In this document: one piece after another, positions 6,643 through 16,184 of the stretch | Layout: the number at the start of each line of letters is the position of its first letter | Numbering within the stretch: position 1 is the stretch's first letter | NCBI GenBank assembly: GCA_964511185.1 | Contig: CAZEDU010000062.1 | Location: 1 to 29,307, forward strand | Direction: 5' to 3' | Origin: CAZEDU01 sp964511185 | GTDB taxonomy: Bacteria; Myxococcota; Myxococcia; Myxococcales; Myxococcaceae | DNA: 29,307 bases | Made by a program: the position numbers and the translations under genes | Notes under the pieces: model-generated | What the model was told of the DNA's origin: nothing | Seen by the model: only the letters and a program-made list of their open reading frames with translations | Database searches by the model: none

Positions 6643-8277
6643 ATGTTCGCCCAACCGTCGACCCGTCGCGCTGTCGCTGGCCTGGCCCTCGCCGGCCTCG
6701 CGCTCTGTCTCGCCGGCTGTCGAGCCACCGCGCCCAGCCTGGCGCCGCTCACGCTGAGCCAGCTCAAGGAGACGCCGGACGGCTACCTCGCGGGCCAGGT
6801 GGTGGACTTGAAGGACCACCAGCTGCTCAACAACCGCGACTTCGTCTACGCCATCGCGGCCAGCCGCGTGGACGAGCGGGTCGCCTTCTCGCACCTGGGG
6901 CCCAAGACGTTCCAGCTCGGCTTGTGGGACATGCAGGGGCGGGGGCGCCAGCTGGCGGATCCGGACGTGAACCACTACGAGTTCGACGTCGAGTCGGTCG
7001 ACTTCTCGCCCGACGGCAAGGTGGTCGTCACCGCGAGCCGCGACGGCGGTATCCGCTTCTTCTCGTCGGACAAGGGCGTGGTGCTCGGCGCGTACCTCAC
7101 GGAGGAGCCGCTGGTCGCCGTCGCGTTCCACCCCAGCGGCCGCTACGTCGCCGTCGGGAGCGCCAAGGGGCTGGTGACGGTGGTCACTTATCCCGAGCTG
7201 CAGTTCGCCTACGAGCAGCGCGCCCACGAAGGCGAGGTCCGCGCGGTGGCCTTCACGCGCGAAGGGCTGTTCTTCTCGGGCGGCTGGGACAAGAGCATCA
7301 TGGCCTTCGACGCCGTCGAGGAGGAGGTCACGCTCGACAAGGCGCGGCTCAAGTTCGAGCGGAAGAGCGGCTTGTCTTCGGTGCGCGGCGTGGTGAACGA
7401 GCGCGCCTCGGCCGAGCTGGTGTTCGACAGCCGCGTGCCGTACGTGCTCATCACCAGCGATCTGGCCAAGGCGGCGGGCATGGACCTGGCGTTCTTGAAG
7501 GACAGCGCGAACATCGCCACCCCGCTCGGGTCCACCGTGGCGCGGCTCGCGCCGAACCAGACGCTGTCCTTCAAGGCGCTCACGGTGAGGGACGTGACGA
7601 TCGGCGTCTGCGACGCGTGCGTGCCTGCGGGTTACCAGGGCGTCATCGGCTCGAGCTTCACCGACCGCTACGACATCAGCTTCGACGAGGTCGCGGGCGA
7701 GGTTCAGCTCGAGCTGAAGGACAAGGCGGGCGAGTCGGCCCGGCGAAAGCTCTTGAGCCTCAAGCCGCGCAAGCGGCTCAGCTTCGACTGGTTCGTCAAC
7801 GACTTCTCGACGGATCAATCCGGCCGGTACTTGGGCGTGGCCTTCTCGGAGTCCAAGGCCGAGCGCACCCGCGAGGTGTACGAGCGCGAGAAGAAGGGCG
7901 TGCCCGAGCCGAAGCGTGAAGGCAACGCGGGCGCCATCGTCGACGCGCACACCGGGCTCATCGTGCGCAAGTGGAACACGCACGCGGGCATCGTCGCCAC
8001 CGCGGGCATCAGCCCCGATGGTCAGAGCTTGGCGACCGGCGGCTGGGACAAGACGCTGCAGCTGCACCAGCCGCTCACGCGTGAGCCCATCGCGCGCGAG
8101 TTCGGCTGGTCGGTGCGGCGCGTGCGCTTCTCACACGACGGGCGCTTCCTGCTGGTCGGCGCGTGGACGCCGCAGAACCCGCTGGGGGATCAGCAGAGCA
8201 ACCCCGCCGCGCTGGTGTACGAGGTCATCTACAAGTCGCCCGAGGTGATGGGCGGACCGTCGGCCCTCGCGCGCTGA
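6643..8277 (+). CDS. WD40-type propeller lipoprotein with retropepsin-like insertion
   Basis: This 544-residue lipoprotein has a textbook signal (basic STRR, hydrophobic core, LAGC with Cys26). Propeller-like repeats occupy about 60-225 (VESVDFSPDGKVVVTASRDGGIRFF; VRAVAFTREGLFFSGGWDKSIMAFD) and resume at about 435-530 (GIVATAGISPDGQSLATGGWDKTLQLH; VRRVRFSHDGRFLLVGAW). Between them, residues about 251-361 look like a retroviral-type aspartic protease fold: LVFDSRVPYVLITSDLAKAAG, then GVIGSSFTDRYDISFDEVAGEVQLEL near the end. The catalytic D-T/S-G triad reads D-S-R at 262-264, so activity is doubtful. I prefer ATG 6643 to ATG 6631: it gives a cleaner signal peptide, neither has a ribosome-binding site, and a possible TTGCGT-17-TAATGG promoter at 6606-6634 would start the mRNA near 6641. 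It probably works at the outer membrane, as does its upstream neighbour. Confidence 0.85.
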   Translation: MFAQPSTRRAVAGLALAGLALCLAGCRATAPSLAPLTLSQLKETPDGYLAGQVVDLKDHQLLNNRDFVYAIAASRVDERVAFSHLGPKTFQLGLWDMQGRGRQLADPDVNHYEFDVESVDFSPDGKVVVTASRDGGIRFFSSDKGVVLGAYLTEEPLVAVAFHPSGRYVAVGSAKGLVTVVTYPELQFAYEQRAHEGEVRAVAFTREGLFFSGGWDKSIMAFDAVEEEVTLDKARLKFERKSGLSSVRGVVNERASAELVFDSRVPYVLITSDLAKAAGMDLAFLKDSANIATPLGSTVARLAPNQTLSFKALTVRDVTIGVCDACVPAGYQGVIGSSFTDRYDISFDEVAGEVQLELKDKAGESARRKLLSLKPRKRLSFDWFVNDFSTDQSGRYLGVAFSESKAERTREVYEREKKGVPEPKREGNAGAIVDAHTGLIVRKWNTHAGIVATAGISPDGQSLATGGWDKTLQLHQPLTREPIAREFGWSVRRVRFSHDGRFLLVGAWTPQNPLGDQQSNPAALVYEVIYKSPEVMGGPSALAR

Positions 8278-8310
8278 GCTGGGAGGGGGCTGTCCCCCCC
8301 GACGAGCTCA
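8275..8310. terminator. Hairpin shared by two convergent genes and containing both stop codons
   Basis: TGAGCT (8275-8280) pairs with AGCTCA (8305-8310), and GGGGG (8285-8289) pairs with CCCCC (8294-8298) inside it. The outer arms supply the TGA of the WD40 gene on the plus strand and the TGA of the GtrA gene on the minus strand. The inner GGGGGCTGTCCCC resembles the dyads at 4411 and 21937. There is no T-tract, so action as a bidirectional terminator is inferred. Confidence 0.6.
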
Positions 8311-8763
8311 GGACAGCGCCTGACCCGTCAGCGGCTCCGGCGGTTTCTCGGCGCTCATCGGCACCGGCTTGGTGAACACCGCGTAGCGCAGCATCACCAG
8401 GTGCACGCAGGTGAAGACCAGGAAGTCGGCGGTGAACTTCGCGTACAGGTAATAGACGTCCAGGCCGTGCACCAAGGTGGTGGTGAGGCCGGAGTGCACG
8501 AGCAGCTCGAGGCCCATCAGCACGGCGTAGCGAAGCGCTTGCGTGGTGTGTCGCCGGTCGGGGTCGCGAAACGCGAAGTGCTTGTTGAGCAGAAAGCCCA
8601 CCGTGCCGCCCGAGGCGACGCCGAGCGCGACGGAAGGAACGTGCGGCAACTCGAGGACCTCGGCGCACGTGAAGAGCACCGAGAGGTCGACGCAGGTCGA
8701 GAAGCCACCGACGAGCACGCTGCGGAACCACCAGGAGCGAAAGACTCGGCTGATCCATTCCAT
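8308..8763 (-). CDS. GtrA family membrane protein
   Basis: The 151-residue product matches the GtrA family of small four-helix inner-membrane proteins. These are usually linked to movement of lipid-linked sugars across the membrane or to cell-surface polysaccharide synthesis. Typical elements are visible: FRSVLVGGFSTCVDLSVLF in the first helix, VPSVALGVASGGTVGFLLNKHFAFRD with the conserved LNKHFAF after helix 2, ALRYAVLMGLELLVHSGLTT in helix 3, and YLYAKFTADFLVFTCVHLVMLRYAVF in helix 4. The ATG at 8763 is chosen because the family motif begins soon after; there is no strong ribosome-binding site. The C terminus is a short Pro-rich tail. No glycosyltransferase gene is adjacent, so its substrate cannot be guessed. 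Confidence 0.9.
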   Translation of the reverse strand: MEWISRVFRSWWFRSVLVGGFSTCVDLSVLFTCAEVLELPHVPSVALGVASGGTVGFLLNKHFAFRDPDRRHTTQALRYAVLMGLELLVHSGLTTTLVHGLDVYYLYAKFTADFLVFTCVHLVMLRYAVFTKPVPMSAEKPPEPLTGQALS

Positions 8764-8852
8764 GCGCGTGAAGCGAAGTGTAACGCCAAAACGCGCGCGG
8801 CCGTCGCCAACAATCGTTGCCGCACATCGGCACGAAAGCTGCGACTCGCCAT

Positions 8853-9542
8853 TCAGAAATTGAGAAACACGTTCTCGCGCGGCATGCCGCGCTGCACGAG
8901 CGCGTCGGTCACCGCTTGCACCATGGCCTTCTGGCCGACGAGGAACGCGATGGCGTCGTGCAGAGGCGCTTCCTCGAGGTGGGACTGCACGTAACCGGTG
9001 AGCCCATCCCAGCCGCTCAAGCCCGGCTGGCTGACCGTGCGCACCAGCCGAATCCCGGCCTTCTCCCACTGCGCGTGCTCGGAGGCGAAGCCGAAGGCGT
9101 CGGGCGTGCGGACCCCGAAGAAGAGCGTCACGTTCCGAAAGGCCGGCCGCTCGCGGCGGATCAGCTCGATGACCGGGCGGAGCGCGCTGATGCCCGAGCC
9201 GGTCGCGAACAACAGCACGTCCTTGCCGCGCGCCTTCTCGAGCGGAAAGCCTTTGCCGCCGGGCGCCGAGAGCTGCACCGCCGCGCCGGGCGCGAGCGCG
9301 CGCAGCGCGTCGGCGAGCGGCGAGCCGGACTTGATGAGGAACTCGAAGTGGTGGCCGTCGCCCGGCGCGGAGGCGATGGCGAAGAAGCCCTCGCCCACGC
9401 CTTCGAGCTTGAGCTTCACGTACTGCCCGGGCGAGCGGTGGCCTTCGGCGATGGGCGTGCCGAGCACGTCGATGGAGAGCTGGAAGAGGCCGTGTCCGTC
9501 GGGCCGGCTGGAGACAACGCGGGCAAGGTGCCAATCGCTCAT
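8853..9542 (-). CDS. Ferredoxin-reductase-like FAD/NAD(P)-binding protein
   Basis: The 229-residue protein has the two-domain layout of the ferredoxin-NADP reductase superfamily. A flavin-binding barrel covers about 1-100, with SPGQYVKLKL and FFAIASAP in place of the usual RxYS/T. A nucleotide-binding domain covers about 105-229, with LLFATGSGISALRPVIE (111-126), VTLFFGVRTPDAFGF, and a C-terminal FLVGQKAMVQAV ending in Phe. The usual Cys-Gly before the C-terminal motif is replaced (LVGQ), and there is no iron-sulfur domain, so its electron partner is unknown. It resembles the small stand-alone reductases sometimes called pKIWI502-like; that assignment is tentative. An AGAGAGG-like ribosome-binding site precedes the ATG. 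It is 89 nt upstream of, and co-oriented with, the GtrA gene, and divergent from the next gene. Confidence 0.85.
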   Translation of the reverse strand: MSDWHLARVVSSRPDGHGLFQLSIDVLGTPIAEGHRSPGQYVKLKLEGVGEGFFAIASAPGDGHHFEFLIKSGSPLADALRALAPGAAVQLSAPGGKGFPLEKARGKDVLLFATGSGISALRPVIELIRRERPAFRNVTLFFGVRTPDAFGFASEHAQWEKAGIRLVRTVSQPGLSGWDGLTGYVQSHLEEAPLHDAIAFLVGQKAMVQAVTDALVQRGMPRENVFLNF

Positions 9543-9593
9543 CGAGACCTCTCTCGTTCGGCTGCGCGGACTTGGGTGCTACCATCGCGCGCC

Positions 9594-10361
9594 GTGCGCA
9601 GCATCATCTGGATTCTGCTCTTTTGCGTCGGGCTCCTGGGCGTCATCACGCCGCTCGTCTACCTGCACGTCTCGAGCGGACTGCCCGCCATCGACACCGA
9701 CTACCAGATCGAAAACCTGCTGCGCATCGTGGTGGAGGGCGAGCGCATCAGCGTGAAGCTCGGCCAGTCGGACCGGACCGCGACCCAGGTGCCGTTCGCG
9801 CGCCCGGACTTCGCGAAGCTGCCGAAGGACCTGGTGGCGCTCTACCTGTCGCAGCGCGGCTGCCCGACCTACTTCCAGACGCCGAAGGAAGAGGGCTTCG
9901 CGTGGGGCCGCCGGGTGTTCCTCGACCTGTTCGGCATCGACCGGCCCGGCAACGGCTGGTGCGAGCGGCTGTTCGCCGCCCGAATCGCGCAGCGCTTGGG
10001 CATCACCGGCTCGCTGACGCAGGCGATCGCCGCGCACAAGATTCACTCCGCGCTGACGAAGGATCAGCTGATCGCCTTCGACCTGGAGTCCATCTGGTTC
10101 GACGAAGGCGTGGTCGGCGTGGACGCCGCCTCCCGCAAGCTCTTCCAGCGGCCCGTGGCGGAGCTCCAGCTGGCGGAGCTGGCGGAGCTGCAGCTCGCGC
10201 TGCCACCGTTCGGCTACTACCGGCAGCTGCGCGATTGTCAGAACCCGACGCTCATCCGCCAGAACCGGGACGTGGTGCTGAAGGGGCTCGCGCAGGACGC
10301 CCTGGTCTCCGAGACGCAGGCGAAGGAAGCGACGAGCGGGCCGGTGTTCTGCGCGAGGTGA
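9594..10361 (+). CDS. Membrane-anchored GT51 transglycosylase-like protein lacking catalytic motifs
   Basis: This is a 255-residue protein with one N-terminal membrane helix (IIWILLFCVGLLGVITPLVYLHV). The rest lines up with the order of a class A penicillin-binding-protein glycosyltransferase domain. IHSALTKDQLIAFDLESIWF corresponds to the sK-x-eIL-x-YLN-x-i-x-F segment, VVGVDAASRKLFQRPVAELQLAELAELQLALPP to the GIxxAAxxYFgkxxxxLtlaExAlLAglP segment, and RQNRDVVLKGL to the RRxxVLxxM segment. The catalytic Glu motif (ED-x-x-F-x-x-H) and the GGSTITQQ motif are both absent; in their place is LSQRGCPTYFQTPKEEG. It is probably a non-catalytic relative with a structural role near the cell wall. I chose GTG 9594; GTG 9576 is an alternative. 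There is no ribosome-binding site, and TACCAT at 9580-9585 could be a -10 for a leaderless mRNA. Confidence 0.75.
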   Translation: MRSIIWILLFCVGLLGVITPLVYLHVSSGLPAIDTDYQIENLLRIVVEGERISVKLGQSDRTATQVPFARPDFAKLPKDLVALYLSQRGCPTYFQTPKEEGFAWGRRVFLDLFGIDRPGNGWCERLFAARIAQRLGITGSLTQAIAAHKIHSALTKDQLIAFDLESIWFDEGVVGVDAASRKLFQRPVAELQLAELAELQLALPPFGYYRQLRDCQNPTLIRQNRDVVLKGLAQDALVSETQAKEATSGPVFCAR

Positions 10362-10376
10362 GTGAGCGCCGGTCCT

Positions 10377-12029
10377 TCAGCGTCGATTCCGCTCGGGCGC
10401 GGGCCGAACGTCCGTCTTCTCGTTGCTCTTGTTCGACTCCCGCGCCGCGCTCTTCTGCGGCGGCTTGGGCGGGTAGTGCCGAATCGCGGTGTTCTGCGCG
10501 GCGGCGTCCTGGACCAGCTCCTGTGAGACCTGCACCGACGCCTCGGGCGCGTCCTCGTCGCGGGTGATGGCCGCGCTCTGCGACTTCTCGACGCGGGCGA
10601 CCGGGGCCCGGCTCGGCGGCGGCGTGCGGTCCTGCAAGTCCACCCGCCGCCCCTCGGTGCGCACCGGCGGCTCGGCCTTCGGCGCGGGCTTGGCCGCCGC
10701 TTTGGCCGGCGAGGCGCGCGGGGCGGGGGGGCTCGAGCGCGCCGCCGCGGGCACGGCCGCCGGCGAGGGCCGCGGCACGTCCCTCGCTTCCGCCTTCAGC
10801 TTCGCCTCGAGCTGGGCGAGCTCTTCGCGAAACGCCTCGGGGTCGGGCAGCCCTTGCTCGCGGTGCTTGAGCGAGCCCACCCACCGCACCGAGACGTCCT
10901 CCCCCACGAAGTACTGCGGCGGCGGCGGCAGCCCGTAGGTCTTCGGGTCGAAGAACTTCTCATCGATGTCGTCGAACCCCAGCGCGCGCACCTTGGGCAG
11001 AAAGCGCGGGAGGATGCCGGTCGGCGCGTGGTAGCCGAGCATCCGCCCGTGCTCGTCCTTCGCCACCGTGGTGAAGACGAACAGGTCCTGCACCCGGTAC
11101 TCCCCTTTGTCGTTGAGCGGCAGGACTTCGGAGATGGCGGTCACCCGGCGGGTCCCGTCGTTGAGCCGCTCGCAGCAGACCACCAGCGAAATGGCGCTCG
11201 CCACCTGCGCGCGCACCGCGACGAGCGGCATCTCCACCGCGCTCATCAGGCAGAGCGACTCGAGCCGCCGCAGCGTGTCGACCGGGGTGTTCGCGTGGCA
11301 GGTGGACAGCGAGCCGGCGTGCCCGGTGTTCATCGCCTGCAGCAGGTGGAAGCACTCGCCGCCGCGCACCTCGCCCACCACGATGCGGTCGGGCCGCAGG
11401 CGCAAGGCGGAGTGCAGCAGGTCGCCCATGTTCACCTCGCCCTTGCCGTACTTATCGGCGGGGCGGCTCTCGAAGCTGATCAGGTGCTCCTGGTTGAGCT
11501 GCAGCTCCGAGGAGTCCTCGATGGTGAGGATGCGCTCTTCGTTGGGGATGAGCGAGGAGAGGATGTTGAGCAAGGTCGTCTTGCCCGACCCGGTGCCGCC
11601 CGCGACGATGATGTTCAGCTTCGCCTGAATCGCCGCGTCGAGCAGCCGCGCCATCGGCCGGGAGATGCTGCCGTATTGCATCAGCGCGTCGACCGACAGC
11701 TTGTCCTTGAAGAACTTTCGAATCGCGATGGTCGTGCCCCGCCGCGCCACCGGCGGCAGCACCACGTGGATGCGGCTGCCGTCGGGGAGCCGCGCGTCCA
11801 GCCGGGGCCGCTCGTCGGACAGCGGCCGCCCGACGAACTGGGCGACGTTGCGCGCGGCGCCCAGCAGGCCTTCCTCGGTGAAGCGCGCGTCGGTCCGGTA
11901 GAGCTTTCCGCTGCGCTCGATCCACACCTCGTCGGGGCCGTTGATCATCACCTCGGTGACGCTGTCGTCGTCGAGGAACGCCAAGACGGGCTTGAGGAAG
12001 GCCCTGAGCGACTCGGTGTACATCGTCAT
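10377..12029 (-). CDS. CpaF/TadA-type secretion ATPase with long Pro/Ala-rich tail
   Basis: This is a cytoplasmic hexameric ATPase of the type II/IV secretion superfamily, which normally drives Tad (Flp) pilus assembly. In the 550-residue product an N-terminal domain (about 1-130, with VTEVMINGPDEVWIERSGKL) precedes the ATPase core. The core shows Walker A GGTGSGKTT at 144-152, an Asp box ILTIEDSSELQL (167-178), Walker B RIVVGEVRGGE (215-225) and a His box SLSTCHANTP (240-249). From about 370 to the end the sequence is low-complexity Pro, Ala, Lys and Arg, about 180 residues beyond a normal CpaF core. No other tad or pil gene is in the window, so this is an orphan here, as in some myxobacteria with several CpaF copies. 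I chose ATG 12029; TAGCAT lies 7 nt upstream and no ribosome-binding site is seen. It is convergent with the preceding gene, with a 15-nt gap. Confidence 0.92.
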   Translation of the reverse strand: MTMYTESLRAFLKPVLAFLDDDSVTEVMINGPDEVWIERSGKLYRTDARFTEEGLLGAARNVAQFVGRPLSDERPRLDARLPDGSRIHVVLPPVARRGTTIAIRKFFKDKLSVDALMQYGSISRPMARLLDAAIQAKLNIIVAGGTGSGKTTLLNILSSLIPNEERILTIEDSSELQLNQEHLISFESRPADKYGKGEVNMGDLLHSALRLRPDRIVVGEVRGGECFHLLQAMNTGHAGSLSTCHANTPVDTLRRLESLCLMSAVEMPLVAVRAQVASAISLVVCCERLNDGTRRVTAISEVLPLNDKGEYRVQDLFVFTTVAKDEHGRMLGYHAPTGILPRFLPKVRALGFDDIDEKFFDPKTYGLPPPPQYFVGEDVSVRWVGSLKHREQGLPDPEAFREELAQLEAKLKAEARDVPRPSPAAVPAAARSSPPAPRASPAKAAAKPAPKAEPPVRTEGRRVDLQDRTPPPSRAPVARVEKSQSAAITRDEDAPEASVQVSQELVQDAAAQNTAIRHYPPKPPQKSAARESNKSNEKTDVRPAPERNRR

Positions 12030-12101
12030 AAGGCCGATGCTACCCCACGCGATGGCTTTCCACGGCCGGCGCGCGGTGTAGGTGTTATGGTTTGAGTCTC
12101 C

Positions 12102-12734
12102 ATGGCTCGCCCCAAGACCGTGAAAGCCAAGCCGCGCCGGGCCAAAGCCAAACGCGCCGCCCCGGCGCCCAAGCCGCCTGCGCAGCCCCAGGCGACCTTC
12201 CCGCTCGAGCTGGACTTGGGCTCGGTGGAAAAGACGCTCACCAAGGTGAAGGACGAGCTCAAGCACTGGGCCAACAAGGGGCGCTACACCAAGGTCCGCT
12301 TCAAGTTCCGCGGCAAGCAGCTGCTCCCCGACCTGCCGCTCGCGGCCGTCGTCGCCGCCGAGGGGCTCACCTTCTACTGGGCGGGCATTCTGCGCGCGCT
12401 CATCGTCAACGTGGCCGGCCAGTCGGTCATCGACGTGGAGCTGGTGAACGACTCGGAGTCGCGCATCGCCACCGGGCGCGAGGCGCTGCTCGCCGGCGAC
12501 CTCGACAGGGCGCGCAAGCTGTTCCAGGAAGCGCACGCGATGGACCGCGACAACCCGCTCGTGCACTTGAACCTCGGCGTCGTGGCCAAGCTGTCGGGAG
12601 ACGTGGCAGGCGCACGCACCGCGCTCACGCACGCCCGCTCGCTCGACCCGGACGGAAAGGTGGGACAGGAAGCCGAGCGCGTGTTGTCGACCCTGCCGGA
12701 AGCGGGGTTACAGACGGCCCTCCAACAGAGTTAA
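12102..12734 (+). CDS. TPR-containing protein with basic N-terminal tail
   Basis: The 210-residue product begins with a Lys/Arg/Ala/Pro-rich tail (residues 2-32, such as KPRRAKAKRAAPAPKPP) that could bind nucleic acid or be disordered. A middle domain follows (about 35-115, with LELDLGSVEKTLTKVKDEL and TKVRFKFRGKQLLPDLPL). Two tetratricopeptide-like units cover about 120-200 (GREALLAGDLDRARKLFQEAHAMDRDNPLVHLNLGVVAKLSGDVAGARTAL, in part). TPRs bind other proteins; the partner is unknown. It is divergent from the CpaF gene with a 72-nt shared upstream region. TGT-TATGGT at 12083-12091 looks like an extended -10 only 10 nt before the ATG, and there is no ribosome-binding site, so translation may be near-leaderless. 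Confidence 0.8.
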   Translation: MARPKTVKAKPRRAKAKRAAPAPKPPAQPQATFPLELDLGSVEKTLTKVKDELKHWANKGRYTKVRFKFRGKQLLPDLPLAAVVAAEGLTFYWAGILRALIVNVAGQSVIDVELVNDSESRIATGREALLAGDLDRARKLFQEAHAMDRDNPLVHLNLGVVAKLSGDVAGARTALTHARSLDPDGKVGQEAERVLSTLPEAGLQTALQQS

Positions 12735-12777
12735 AATTGTGTTGATTCATGGTCCTCACTGGGGGTTCGACCGCGTC

Positions 12778-13347
12778 GTGAGTCTCTCGAGAATCCTCTC
12801 CGCCGCGGCGCTGCTCTCGGTGCTCCTGGCCCCTTCGGCGCGCGCGCAGGAGACCATGGCGCCGTCCATCGCGGTGCCGCTGCTTCTCAAGGTCCTCACC
12901 TACGACCAGAACTTCCAATCCAAGACAGACGAGGCGTTCGTGGTGTTGGTCGCGTCGGAGCCCGGCCAGGCGCAGGCGCGCCGGGAGCTGATGGACGCGC
13001 TCACCCGCCTGTCGGTCAGCTCGATTCGCAAACACAAGCTCAAGTTCGTCGAAGCCGAGTTCCAGGACGCCGGCGCGCTGCAGCAGAAGCTGCTGTCGGA
13101 GAAGGCCTCGGCGCTGCTCGCGGTGCCCGGGCTCTCGGAGAAGGGCGTCAAGTCGCTCAGCCAGGCCGCGCAGGCGGGCAAGGTGTACTCGTTGGCGTTG
13201 AGCCCCGAGCCCGTGGAGCAGGGCGTGATGCTCGGCGTGGGCGTGCAGGACGGCAGGCCTCAGCTGCAGCTGTCGGCCGCGGCGCTCAGCCAGGCGGGCG
13301 TGGCGTTGGATCCGAACGTGCTCAAGCGCGCCAAGGTCATGCCGTAG
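12778..13347 (+). CDS. YfiR/DUF4154-like secreted protein
   Basis: This is a periplasmic protein of about 189 residues with a clean Sec signal (SLSRILSAAALLSVLLAPSARA, cut near ARA-QE). The body resembles DUF4154/YfiR-type proteins: LLLKVLTYDQNFQSKTDEAFVVLVASEPG near the start and QLQLSAAALSQAGVALDPNVLKRAKVM at the C terminus, the position of the family's N-x-x-A-A-x-x-x-G-L-x-x-x-x-x-L-L segment. YfiR itself restrains a diguanylate cyclase from the periplasm; no such cyclase is nearby, so that role cannot be transferred. I chose GTG 12778 because it gives a normal signal peptide. GTG 12739 would add 13 residues, and GGGGG at 12761-12765 is the nearest ribosome-binding-like stretch but is rather far. 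It follows the TPR gene by 43 nt on the same strand. Confidence 0.75.
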   Translation: MSLSRILSAAALLSVLLAPSARAQETMAPSIAVPLLLKVLTYDQNFQSKTDEAFVVLVASEPGQAQARRELMDALTRLSVSSIRKHKLKFVEAEFQDAGALQQKLLSEKASALLAVPGLSEKGVKSLSQAAQAGKVYSLALSPEPVEQGVMLGVGVQDGRPQLQLSAAALSQAGVALDPNVLKRAKVMP

Positions 13348-13409
13348 CCTTCGGAAAGCCCGCTCCCCCTCCCGCCGGGCGCCAGGGCTAAAAAGGGCGT
13401 CTTCCGTCG

Positions 13410-13438
13410 TTGAAAAGGCTGAAAAAGCCAGCTACGTC
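13410..13438 (+). promoter_or_regulatory. Weak candidate promoter upstream of gyrA
   Basis: TTGAAA (13410-13415) and TACGTC (13433-13438) are 17 nt apart. The -35 is good and the -10 is poor. A start point near 13445 would leave only a few nt of leader before the gyrA ATG, which has no ribosome-binding site. GGCT-GAAAA-AGCC (13417-13429) forms a small dyad in the spacer. Confidence 0.3.
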
Positions 13439-13449
13439 CCGACGTTACG

Positions 13450-16158
<2,709 letters not shown>

Positions 16159-16162
16159 CCGC

Positions 16163-16184
16163 GGCGCGCCGCGCTCAGCGCGCC
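16163..16184. terminator. GC-rich hairpin between convergent gyrA and kinase genes
   Basis: GGCGCGC (16163-16169) and GCGCGCC (16178-16184) form a 7-bp perfect stem with an 8-nt loop that contains the stop codon of the kinase gene. No T-tract follows on either strand, so a termination role is possible but unproven. Confidence 0.4.
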
